Assembly (NCBI GenBank): GCA_030426005.1
Contig: JAUHZM010000054.1
Location: forward strand, 1 to 13,389
DNA length: 13,389 nucleotides
From: Gammaproteobacteria bacterium
Lineage (GTDB): Bacteria > Pseudomonadota > Gammaproteobacteria > Arenicellales > Arenicellaceae
Direction: 5' to 3'
Shown here piece after piece: positions 5,894-12,454 of the stretch (positions are counted from its first letter, which is position 1; every line of letters starts with the position of its first letter). Under the pieces are notes generated by a model. The model saw only the letters and a list, made by a program, of their open reading frames with translations. It did not search any database and was not told the origin of the DNA. Both the position numbers and the translations under genes were made by a program.

Positions 5894-5952
5894 TGTTCTT
5901 CGAACTAAATTCTGGTTTGTTAGTGCCAGTAGGGCGCTCAACTTTAATCCTT

Positions 5953-5958
5953 ATTATA
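5953..5958 (-). promoter_or_regulatory. Consensus -10 element before the small charged protein
   Basis: TATAAT is read on the minus strand (5958-5953), with transcription expected near 5946. No convincing -35 is seen at 16-18 bp. It gives about 53 nt of leader to the ATG at 5893, supporting that start over the TTG at 5941. Confidence 0.4.
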
Positions 5959-6021
5959 AAACATTTACACTGTGTTCTAGTAAGTGACCACGGGAATCAG
6001 TAAAAGGCATAGAGACTTATT

Positions 6022-6732
6022 TTGACTGATACAAGCGAGAATGAATACTTCGGCAGAGATTTGGAAGCGATGTCCTCGGCGGTCAATTACCACGGCTGGA
6101 TCTGTGACGAGTTTGCTCAATTTATTGGCAAGCGTGTTGCAGAGGTCGGTGCTGGGACGGGCTGCGTGAGTAAGTTAGTTCTGGAAAAGGGTGTCACGGA
6201 TTTGCATGCGTACGAGCCTTCATCAAACATGTTTCCGGTATTGGCGTCTCGTTTATCGAGCTTTTCTAATGTGACGTTACATCATTGTTTTTTCGGTGAT
6301 GGGCCAAAAGTTGATGCATTTGATTCGATACTCTACGTCAATGTCCTCGAACATATTGAAGACGATATTGCTGAGTTGGAGCGCGCTTACCAGGCTTTGG
6401 CACCTGGTGGGCATTTGCTGATTTTCGTTCCGGCTTTGCAATGGTTGTACAGCCGGTTGGACCAGCAAGTCGGGCATTTTCGTCGCTACCATAGACAAAC
6501 ACTTAAAGCAGCGGTGCAGTCGGCGGGTTTTTCAGTTAAACGTCTGCATTACTTTGATGTCGCTGGAATTTTGCCGTGGCTGGTGTACTTTAAATGGATG
6601 AAAAACACGGTGGTGAGCGACAACGTTAAAACTTATGATCAGTATGTAGTGCCGATTATGCGACGTTTAGAGGGACTAGTCCGGCCGCCAATTGGTAAGA
6701 ATTTGTTACTGGTGGCTACTCGACCAGAGTGA
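6022..6732 (+). CDS. Class I SAM-dependent methyltransferase of a glycan module
   Basis: A 236-residue Rossmann-fold methyltransferase. Motif I is VAEVGAGTG (39-47), which binds S-adenosylmethionine. The acidic residue contacting the ribose is E65 in HAYEPSSN. The motif IV region is LYVNVLEHIEDD (104-115), followed by LAPGGHLLIFVP (126-137). The conserved DQQVGHFRRYHR (147-158) is common in methyltransferases found beside GT2 and GT-C glycosyltransferases. The most likely role is methylation of a sugar or lipid-linked glycan intermediate at the cytoplasmic face; the substrate is not readable. The start is a TTG at 6022 with AGAG 7 nt upstream. An in-frame ATG at 6070 is possible, but NEYFGRDLEAMS before it looks like part of the family, favouring TTG. 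The glycosyltransferase gene follows after 30 bp, so the two are probably one operon. Confidence 0.87.
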   Translation: MTDTSENEYFGRDLEAMSSAVNYHGWICDEFAQFIGKRVAEVGAGTGCVSKLVLEKGVTDLHAYEPSSNMFPVLASRLSSFSNVTLHHCFFGDGPKVDAFDSILYVNVLEHIEDDIAELERAYQALAPGGHLLIFVPALQWLYSRLDQQVGHFRRYHRQTLKAAVQSAGFSVKRLHYFDVAGILPWLVYFKWMKNTVVSDNVKTYDQYVVPIMRRLEGLVRPPIGKNLLLVATRPE

Positions 6733-6762
6733 CTGGATTAGACGCAGATTGGATAGTCGTGT

Positions 6763-8361
6763 TTGAATCAGTCAGAGCCTATGTCAATTAATCGTTGGTT
6801 GATTTTAATTTGTTCGCTTGGTGTGCCTATCATGTGCGGTTTCTGGGCCGTTCACCTTGGACAGGACGTTAACTGGGACTTCCGCAATTACCACGTTTAC
6901 AACGCTTACAGCTTCTTAAATGATCGCTCTAATCTGGATTTGGCACCGGCTCAGCTACAAAGTTTTTTAAACCCTATCCTAGACTTCCCGTTTTACGGCT
7001 TAATGCAGTGCTGCTCTGCCAAGTCAGTAGGTTTTGTTTTAGGGGTCATACATGGCATCAACCTAGTATTTGTGCTGCGAATTTTTCTGCACTTAACCAA
7101 ACAGAGTACGGTCACCGTGCGCTGGGTTGGTGGATTGATTGCTGTGCTGTTCGGCGCCTGGTCGCCGAGCTTCGTCGGGGAACTTGGCGGCACAATGAAC
7201 GACAATCTTGTCAGCCTGTTTGTGTTGAGCGCGCTTTTATTGTTAATCAAGTATGCGGACTCTGAATCAAAGGGTACGTCCGCACGAAGCTTGTTAGCTT
7301 TCGCAGGCACTATTTTAGGGCTCGGCGTGGGACTTAAACTTACCGTGGCTGCCTTCGCTATCGGCGCAGCGACAGCGCTATTTTTTGTCCGCGGGCCCTG
7401 GATGGATCGATTTCTCAGTATTCTGTTGTTCGGTATATCGGGCTTAGTCGGCACCGCAATCAGCGGTGGATACTGGTTTTGGGAAATGTGGTCGAATTAT
7501 CAGAACCCTCTTTTTCCGTTCTACAACAATATATTTCAGTCGGAGTGGCTCGAAGCACGAATTCTGCAAGACCGTCGATTCCTACCTGCTGACTTTGGGG
7601 CTTTTATTATCTGGCCAATTATATTTAGTCTCAACCCATTGCGAGTGATTGAAGTACCGTTCACTGACTATCGATTCTTGGTGATCTATGTGCTTTTCAC
7701 AGCGCTGACATTGCGTGGGATGGCAGTCAGGCTTTGGTTTAGAGGCAGCTCGTTGGACGTTACGTCGTCCTCAAATTTGCTTTTAGTGTTTTTCGCGATT
7801 AGTTTCATTAGCTGGGCCTATTTGTTTTCGATTTATCGATACCTCATGCCATTAGAGTTATTAGCCGGACCGGTCATTTTGATTTTGTTGGAGAGGTTAA
7901 TACCGACGGTCGGTGTTCGGGCTAGTGCTTTTCTTGGTATCGTGATTTGCCTGAGCTTGCTGATGCAGCCGTTTGCATATGGCCGGGTTGCCTGGGGTGA
8001 GTCGTATATCGAGATTCAGACCGAGTGGGATCTACAGGCTGATTTTCAAGATTCATTGGTGGTGATGGCTGGCGATAGTCCGATGGCTTACATCATCCCA
8101 TCTTTTCCGGCTTCGACTAAGTTTGTGCGAATTGATGGGAATTTACACTTACGTCCGAATGAGCAATTATCGTTAAAGGGAAAAGGCCTAGTAAGTGATC
8201 ATCTTGCGCACAAGAAACCACTTTTTGTCTTGCGGCATCTGACCGAACGGCTGGGAGGGGTGCAAAGTTTGAAGCGAGTAGGTGTGAACGCTGAGATCGG
8301 AGAGTGCAAATCACTGCGCGTCAATCGCCATGATGTCATGGAGCTCTGTCGTGTCAATTGA
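6763..8361 (+). CDS. GT-C-like polytopic glycosyltransferase (membrane)
   Basis: A 532-residue membrane protein with about ten hydrophobic helices up to residue 411 and a C-terminal soluble domain of about 120 residues. The first periplasmic loop has GQDVNWDFRNYHVYNAYS (33-50), where Asp35 or Asp39 matches the acidic residue that GT-C enzymes use to bind the sugar donor. APAQLQSFLNPILDFPFY (61-78) and NYQNPLFPFYNNIF (245-258) are further conserved-looking blocks. GT-C enzymes take a sugar from a polyprenyl-phosphate donor and add it to a lipid, protein or glycan acceptor on the outer side of the membrane. The neighbouring GT2 enzyme is the expected donor maker. The start is either TTG 6763 (GGAT 8-9 nt upstream) or ATG 6781 (weak site); both precede the first helix. 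The gene ends 10 bp from the GT2 stop codon, on the opposite strand. Confidence 0.8.
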   Translation: MNQSEPMSINRWLILICSLGVPIMCGFWAVHLGQDVNWDFRNYHVYNAYSFLNDRSNLDLAPAQLQSFLNPILDFPFYGLMQCCSAKSVGFVLGVIHGINLVFVLRIFLHLTKQSTVTVRWVGGLIAVLFGAWSPSFVGELGGTMNDNLVSLFVLSALLLLIKYADSESKGTSARSLLAFAGTILGLGVGLKLTVAAFAIGAATALFFVRGPWMDRFLSILLFGISGLVGTAISGGYWFWEMWSNYQNPLFPFYNNIFQSEWLEARILQDRRFLPADFGAFIIWPIIFSLNPLRVIEVPFTDYRFLVIYVLFTALTLRGMAVRLWFRGSSLDVTSSSNLLLVFFAISFISWAYLFSIYRYLMPLELLAGPVILILLERLIPTVGVRASAFLGIVICLSLLMQPFAYGRVAWGESYIEIQTEWDLQADFQDSLVVMAGDSPMAYIIPSFPASTKFVRIDGNLHLRPNEQLSLKGKGLVSDHLAHKKPLFVLRHLTERLGGVQSLKRVGVNAEIGECKSLRVNRHDVMELCRVN

Positions 8362-8371
8362 GGTTGGCGCT

Positions 8372-9391
8372 TCAGAATTCGCGTGTTGACTCGTCGTGAC
8401 TCGATGACTTTCTGCTCTTTTTGGACTTCAGGCTGGCATCCAGTTTGGCATTCCAATGGCGTCGCTGCTCTTTGAATAGCGCGATGTCTCGACGTTTTGA
8501 GCTGGATATCACGCTTTGCATGATCATGCCAACTACAGCTGAAATACCACAGAACGTCGCAAATAGCCCACCGACCATGTAGCTACCGACGTAAGGCGCG
8601 GTGAGTTCACCATATTTGAGCAGATCATACCCCGGGCGGTATAACGCTAAGCCGCTGATCATTGCGGAAATGACAAACATGATCGACAGTGCCTGAAATG
8701 GGCGATAATAAATCCACTCAGAAAACACATAGCGAACGATCCGAATTCCGTCTTTGATCGTATCTAACTTCGATTCGGAGCCATCCATGCGGGCACGGTA
8801 GGATATTGGAAGCTCTCGAATATCGGCCTCAATATGCGCGCCATACAGGGTTAATTCAGGTTCCAACTGGAACCCTTTACTGCGCAATGCGACCATGCGA
8901 ACAAAAGGCCTGGACATTACACGCATGCCGCTTTCAACGTCTTTGAATCGGTAATTAGCGATGAATGAGATCAGCTTGGTAAGTGCGTAGTTGCCACTGC
9001 TGTGCCCTAAACGATGGTTCTGTGCATGATATGAACCGGTCGATAAACGGTCGCCTATGACAATGTCGTGGCGACCTTGAATTAAGAGTTCCAAGCAACG
9101 TCTGGCATCCTCTGCCGGATAGGTTAAGTCGCCGTCAATCATAATGTAGGCATCGGCATCGACGCGTGACAGACCAGCTGATACGGCGTAACCTTTGCCT
9201 TGTTTGAGCTCCGTCACTACTACGTCTTGATCTCTGCGTAATGCTCGCTCGATTTCCTGATGTGTATTGTCAGTGGAGTTATTGTCAATCGCGACGACAG
9301 AGGCTCGCGGGAAGACGGATTGATATTCCTTGATGGTGTCGTAGATACTGGCTGCTTCGTTATAGGCTGGAATGATGATAGCGATCTTCAT
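8372..9391 (-). CDS. GT2 polyprenyl-phosphate glycosyltransferase (DPM1-like)
   Basis: A 339-residue family 2 glycosyltransferase. The GT-A domain covers about 1-205: IIIPAYNEA (5-13), AIDNNSTDNT (34-43), GKGYAVSAGL (65-74), the metal-binding DGD (86-88) and QLEPEL (175-180). Two transmembrane helices follow (232-251 and 269-293), then a basic, serine-rich cytoplasmic tail (SKRRD ... KSKKSRKSSS) that is longer than usual and ends in acidic residues. Enzymes of this shape transfer a hexose from a nucleotide sugar to polyprenyl phosphate, giving the lipid donor for GT-C enzymes. That fits the convergent GT-C gene 10 bp away. There is only a weak ribosome binding site (GAGAGAA), but MKIAIIIPAYNE is the normal N-terminus. 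A TATAGT (9433-9428) is a possible -10. The exact sugar is not predictable. Confidence 0.92.
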   Translation of the reverse strand: MKIAIIIPAYNEAASIYDTIKEYQSVFPRASVVAIDNNSTDNTHQEIERALRRDQDVVVTELKQGKGYAVSAGLSRVDADAYIMIDGDLTYPAEDARRCLELLIQGRHDIVIGDRLSTGSYHAQNHRLGHSSGNYALTKLISFIANYRFKDVESGMRVMSRPFVRMVALRSKGFQLEPELTLYGAHIEADIRELPISYRARMDGSESKLDTIKDGIRIVRYVFSEWIYYRPFQALSIMFVISAMISGLALYRPGYDLLKYGELTAPYVGSYMVGGLFATFCGISAVVGMIMQSVISSSKRRDIALFKEQRRHWNAKLDASLKSKKSRKSSSHDESTREF

Positions 9392-9505
9392 GACAGACTA
9401 GTTTCTCTCAGTTGGCTCCCTAGATGGACTATAAAGTCTATCAGAAGTAAGTCTGATCAGGTCATTTGGTTTTTAAGGATTAGGCAGACAACATTTACCC
9501 TCAAT

Positions 9506-9547
9506 TTGACTTATGTCAATTTTATGCTCGTTAATTCCACCTAAACT
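9506..9547 (+). promoter_or_regulatory. FNR/Anr-type box and class II promoter of the di-iron protein gene
   Basis: TTGAC-TTAT-GTCAA (9506-9519) is a perfect palindrome matching FNR-family TTGAT-N4-ATCAA with one symmetric change per half. Exactly 22 bp later is TAAACT (9542-9547), a 4/6 match to TATAAT. This places the box at -41.5 from a start near 9554, the same geometry as at the OmpW gene. As a sigma-70 -35 element TTGACT would need a -10 at 9529-9534, where the sequence is CGTTAA, so an activator site is the better reading. Confidence 0.6.
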
Positions 9548-9582
9548 CAGCGCTCTTTGGTTGCAGTAAGGGCAAATAAAAA

Positions 9583-10344
9583 ATGAGTATCAAGTTATTT
9601 GAACAGGGTGAACATCTTAATATCGCGTTTAACGATCTAGTTTCTGACGACAATAGCGTGCAGTCTAATCAGTTTTTAATCGCGAACAGTGGTGCTGCTG
9701 CACTACTTGATCCGGGTGGTGAATTGACTTACACCGGGTTGTTTATGGAGATGAATAAACATGTGAACAGTCGTGAGTTGGCTTACGTGCTGGCCTCACA
9801 TCAGGATCCGGATATTGTTGCATCGATTAATCGTTGGATGAATGGCACGAAGTGCAAGTTAGTCTGCCCTGAAATTTGGGAGCGATTCATTCCGCATTTT
9901 TCGCGTGCCGGGCAAATGGAGAATCGCATCATTTCGATTCCGGATCGTGGTATGGACATTCCGTTGGGCAACACGATTATCAAGGCGATTCCGGCGCATT
10001 TTCTACATTCGGAGGGCAACTTTCAGTTTTATGACCCGTTGAGTAAAATTCTCTTTTCTGGTGATATGGGGGCTAACCTAACGCACGAAAACTTGGATCA
10101 GCCATTTTCGTCTTTGGAAGAGGCAATTCCGACAATGAAAGGCTTTCATCAGCGTTACATGAACAGCAATAAGGTGTGTCGGTATTGGGCAAATATGGTT
10201 CGCACGCTGGACGTGCAGTGGATGGTGCCGCAACATGGTCGATCGTTCAAAGGGGCTAAAATGGTCAATGCGTTTTTGGACTGGATTGAGGCATTGCCGT
10301 GCGGTTTAGACCTTATGTCGCAGAATGACTATCGAGTTCGGTGA
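9583..10344 (+). CDS. ODP-type di-iron oxygen-binding protein (metallo-beta-lactamase fold)
   Basis: A 253-residue protein with a metallo-beta-lactamase fold of the flavodiiron/ODP type, without a flavodoxin domain. Iron ligands can be placed at H73, D75 and D77 in HQDPD (the H-x-E/D-x-D motif), H139 in IPAHF, D161 in LFSGDMG and H218 in PQHGRSF. LLDPGG (41-46) and FLHSEGNFQFYD (140-151) are also typical. ODP proteins bind oxygen or related ligands at the di-iron centre; one is known as an oxygen sensor for chemotaxis. Without a visible redox partner, sensing is likelier than NO or oxygen reduction. No chemotaxis gene is in the window, so its partner is elsewhere. The ATG at 9583 has AAGG about 11 nt upstream. 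An FNR-like box controls the promoter. The stop is 4 bp from the convergent hipA stop. Confidence 0.87.
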   Translation: MSIKLFEQGEHLNIAFNDLVSDDNSVQSNQFLIANSGAAALLDPGGELTYTGLFMEMNKHVNSRELAYVLASHQDPDIVASINRWMNGTKCKLVCPEIWERFIPHFSRAGQMENRIISIPDRGMDIPLGNTIIKAIPAHFLHSEGNFQFYDPLSKILFSGDMGANLTHENLDQPFSSLEEAIPTMKGFHQRYMNSNKVCRYWANMVRTLDVQWMVPQHGRSFKGAKMVNAFLDWIEALPCGLDLMSQNDYRVR

Positions 10345-10348
10345 GCTT

Positions 10349-11668
10349 TTAGAGATCCAAACGCAAATTTTTGGCGACTTCGTTTACCAATGAAGCCGGT
10401 ACATCATGCTCGCGTGCTAACACGGGCCAGTTGCTGAGTTCGGCCACCGTCTGATCGATAATTCGGTCGATGGTTCGCCGTTTAAATAGGGAGCTGAGCT
10501 GTTCAAATGCGTAGAAATCTTCACGATTAAACCCATCTCGCTTGCCGTTCAGTGTCATCCAGTGACTGTTGACCCATTTACTGCCGGGCTTGTAGCTGTA
10601 CGCGACGTCATAAGCGGGTGCCAGTTGCCAGCGGCCTTGTTCATTCAGAATAAAAGCGAAATTTTTGGCGTGGTCGTCATGGTTGCGTGAGACCACGTTG
10701 AAGACCATACGACGAAATAACTGCAGCGCTTCGTCCGGCTTTAATTTGAGTCGTCGAGCCAGTGCAAATAACTCGGCATAAGAATAGCTGCCGGGAAGTT
10801 TGTAATTCACGTGGTCCATACCGTTCAGGGTTTGTACGTGTCGCTTGGTGTTGCCGAGTCGGTCAAAACGCTGAGTAATAAAGTGGCGACGGTTGCCTTC
10901 GACCAATAATTGGCAGGGCATCATGTCGATTTCACAGCGTTTTGCCATCAAGGCATACACGTACTCCATTGCACCGTAGCCCATTGGGTCGCCAAAGGTT
11001 TCACGGTCAGTATGATGTTCGCTAACACCATCGAATTTCATCAGGTAGTGAGTAAACCCTGGCGGAACGTCGGTTTGTCCAGAGCGAACCTGTGTGAAGT
11101 CTGAATTGAATGCCAGGACGGCTTTGGGTCTGGCCCCGCCAGCGCTCATTCCGACCGACAACAGGGCTAGCATGGCTTCGCGGTCTTCCTGCCCACTCTG
11201 AGCCAAATGCACTTCGAACTCGCTGCGCGCATCAAGTATTTCCTGAGCAATGCTTACAAGCGAGTCAATTTGGACTTGTTGTGAGGCATTCAAGCCTTTG
11301 AGACGAGTCGCTGGTAGATACTCGAGCGCGCCCATGCCGCGTTTGCCCGTAAACTGCAGTCGCTGTAATGGAGTAATTTCACTAGGTTGCCGACCTTGAC
11401 TGGCCACCCAAGCATTCAGCACTGCATTTCCGAAGTCATCTGGAAGGGAGTCGGCAATCATACCTGGTAGGCCATAAAACGGTGTGCCGAGTAGGTTTGG
11501 AAAGCTATAAATTTGTTCCGACAGTGGCATTTTGATGGGAGACAACTCAATGCCGCGTTGAATCGCAGTTCGCGTGTACTCGAATGCGCCGATTCCTGAG
11601 TCGGAATCGTAGCTCACCGCGCCGATATCTTTGCCGTCCAGGCTGACCCTGATAGCTTCGGTTACCAT
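10349..11668 (-). CDS. hipA: HipA-family serine/threonine kinase toxin
   Basis: A 439-residue protein, full length for HipA, the toxin of a type II toxin-antitoxin pair. E. coli HipA phosphorylates glutamyl-tRNA synthetase and causes growth arrest; the target here is unknown. The N-terminal subdomain (VSLDGKDIGAVSYD, SEQIYSFPNLLGTPFYGLPG) is intact. The nucleotide-binding loop is GMSAGGARPKA (173-183), with the catalytic lysine in HYLMKFD (K211). FITQRFDR is at 263-270. The catalytic loop NHDDHAKN (329-336) has D331 as likely base and N336 as metal ligand. APAYD (350-354) supplies the second metal ligand. All key residues are present, so it should be active. It is close to the SAGGARPK group rather than the E. 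coli sequence around Ser150. The ATG at 11668 overlaps the hipB stop by 7 nt, giving coupled translation. Confidence 0.95.
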   Translation of the reverse strand: MVTEAIRVSLDGKDIGAVSYDSDSGIGAFEYTRTAIQRGIELSPIKMPLSEQIYSFPNLLGTPFYGLPGMIADSLPDDFGNAVLNAWVASQGRQPSEITPLQRLQFTGKRGMGALEYLPATRLKGLNASQQVQIDSLVSIAQEILDARSEFEVHLAQSGQEDREAMLALLSVGMSAGGARPKAVLAFNSDFTQVRSGQTDVPPGFTHYLMKFDGVSEHHTDRETFGDPMGYGAMEYVYALMAKRCEIDMMPCQLLVEGNRRHFITQRFDRLGNTKRHVQTLNGMDHVNYKLPGSYSYAELFALARRLKLKPDEALQLFRRMVFNVVSRNHDDHAKNFAFILNEQGRWQLAPAYDVAYSYKPGSKWVNSHWMTLNGKRDGFNREDFYAFEQLSSLFKRRTIDRIIDQTVAELSNWPVLAREHDVPASLVNEVAKNLRLDL

Positions 11669-11979
11669 GTCGGTAAATCTGAGTTGTCGGCGGTTGATTT
11701 GCCTGATGCGCGTTGCCGACGTTTGCCTTGTAATTTGGCAAGCTGCACAGGTGATACAACTGAGGTTGGAATCATATGTTCTAGGTTTTCAGTCAGACCC
11801 AGAGCAACCAAAAGTGAGACGAAGGTCTCCAGTTGGGTTTTACCTTTTTCGGCATTCAAGACAGATCGCCTAGATACACCAGCTAGTTCAGCAAGTTGTG
11901 ATTGTGTTAAATCCTGGTTGAGTCTTGCTTGCTTAAGCCGCTCGCCTAGGGTTTGCGATAGAGTTTTACCTGAATTCAT
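11662..11979 (-). CDS. hipB: HipB-family antitoxin, Cro/CI-type DNA-binding protein
   Basis: A 105-residue protein with a Cro/CI helix-turn-helix at about 10-65 (LGERLKQARLNQDLTQSQLA, GVSRRSVLNAEKGKTQLETF) and a basic, disordered-looking tail (KLQGKRRQRASGKSTADNSD). It ends in LPTW. A C-terminal tryptophan is also the last residue of E. coli HipB, where it docks in a pocket of HipA, so the tail may do the same here. It would neutralise HipA and, with it, repress the operon. The ATG at 11979 is the only methionine before the HTH. No ribosome binding site precedes it, but a perfect TATAAT at 11991-11986 would start transcription exactly at this A, so a leaderless mRNA is predicted. The 7-nt overlap with hipA fits a classic antitoxin-first operon. 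Confidence 0.93.
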   Translation of the reverse strand: MNSGKTLSQTLGERLKQARLNQDLTQSQLAELAGVSRRSVLNAEKGKTQLETFVSLLVALGLTENLEHMIPTSVVSPVQLAKLQGKRRQRASGKSTADNSDLPTW

Positions 11980-12454
11980 AATTCAATTATATACAATTTA
12001 TTACACATAAGACAGTATATTTACTTTAATGTGTATATATGTGTATCTAAAATATATATGGGGAGGAAGTTTAAGGCTCTGATGGTGGCACGCATTGGTC
12101 GACAAATGTATAGCGTCTGTCCGGTTGGTGGTGCAATTTCGACTTGCGGCTTTGGTCACAATTAGGTAAGTTGGAGTTGCTAAAAGGGGATAGGTTCTGT
12201 GGGGGGATCATCTGCGCCAGCGATATATTGGTTCCTTGCCTTGACGGGCATGAGAACAACTGAGCCGGCTAAGCAAGACTGTCAGCAGGATTGCGCGTAT
12301 GCGCACTTTCCTGACTGGTGAGTGATTGCTCGCGACCGCGTCGCAAGCTGTCATTACTGTTCGCCACGTATTCCTTATTCCCCTAACTATTTGCACTCAG
12401 TGGTAGCTGAGCGCTGTTTGTTGGTGGTCGAACATAAGTCCTTGGGGGGAATCT
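11980..12454. other. 475-bp intergenic region between hipB and the secreted protein gene
   Basis: The first 80 bp hold the AT-rich hipBA promoter region. The rest (12060-12454) changes abruptly to balanced GC and contains no convincing gene. One 27-codon frame (12082-12165) starts with ATG 5 nt after AAGG and has GGGAGGAAG further upstream, but has no recognisable product. A small TGCGC-GTAT-GCGCA hairpin lies around 12292-12305. I find no clear sigma-70 promoter for the secreted protein gene and no riboswitch that I recognise, so this may be a long leader or an unrecognised RNA. Confidence 0.4.
11986..12046 (-). promoter_or_regulatory. hipBA promoter and candidate HipB operator repeats
   Basis: A consensus -10 TATAAT lies at 11991-11986 on the minus strand, with only a poor -35 (TGTCTT at 17 bp). 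Upstream in very AT-rich DNA, ATGTGTAT occurs twice on the plus strand 10 bp apart (12029-12036, 12039-12046), one helical turn. The 7-mer ATGTGTA occurs once on the minus strand (12009-12003), making an inverted repeat with the first copy. These are plausible HipB half-sites but do not match the E. coli TATCC-N8-GGATA operator. Confidence 0.4.

Noticed and set aside
6993..7454. 153-codon open frame on the minus strand
   Set aside because: It lies wholly inside the GT-C-like glycosyltransferase gene, whose helices and motifs continue unbroken; its own sequence is rich in Pro, Thr and Arg with no recognisable fold.
12082..12165. 27-residue small protein as an annotated gene
   Set aside because: It has a ribosome-binding-site-like AAGG, but such frames occur often by chance and the peptide shows no signal, membrane or known motif; reported only as a weak observation.
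12060..12454. Possible riboswitch (cyclic di-GMP or other) before the surface protein gene
   Set aside because: A fragment GCGGCTTTGG superficially recalls known motifs, but the conserved core bases and paired stems of classes I know are not present.
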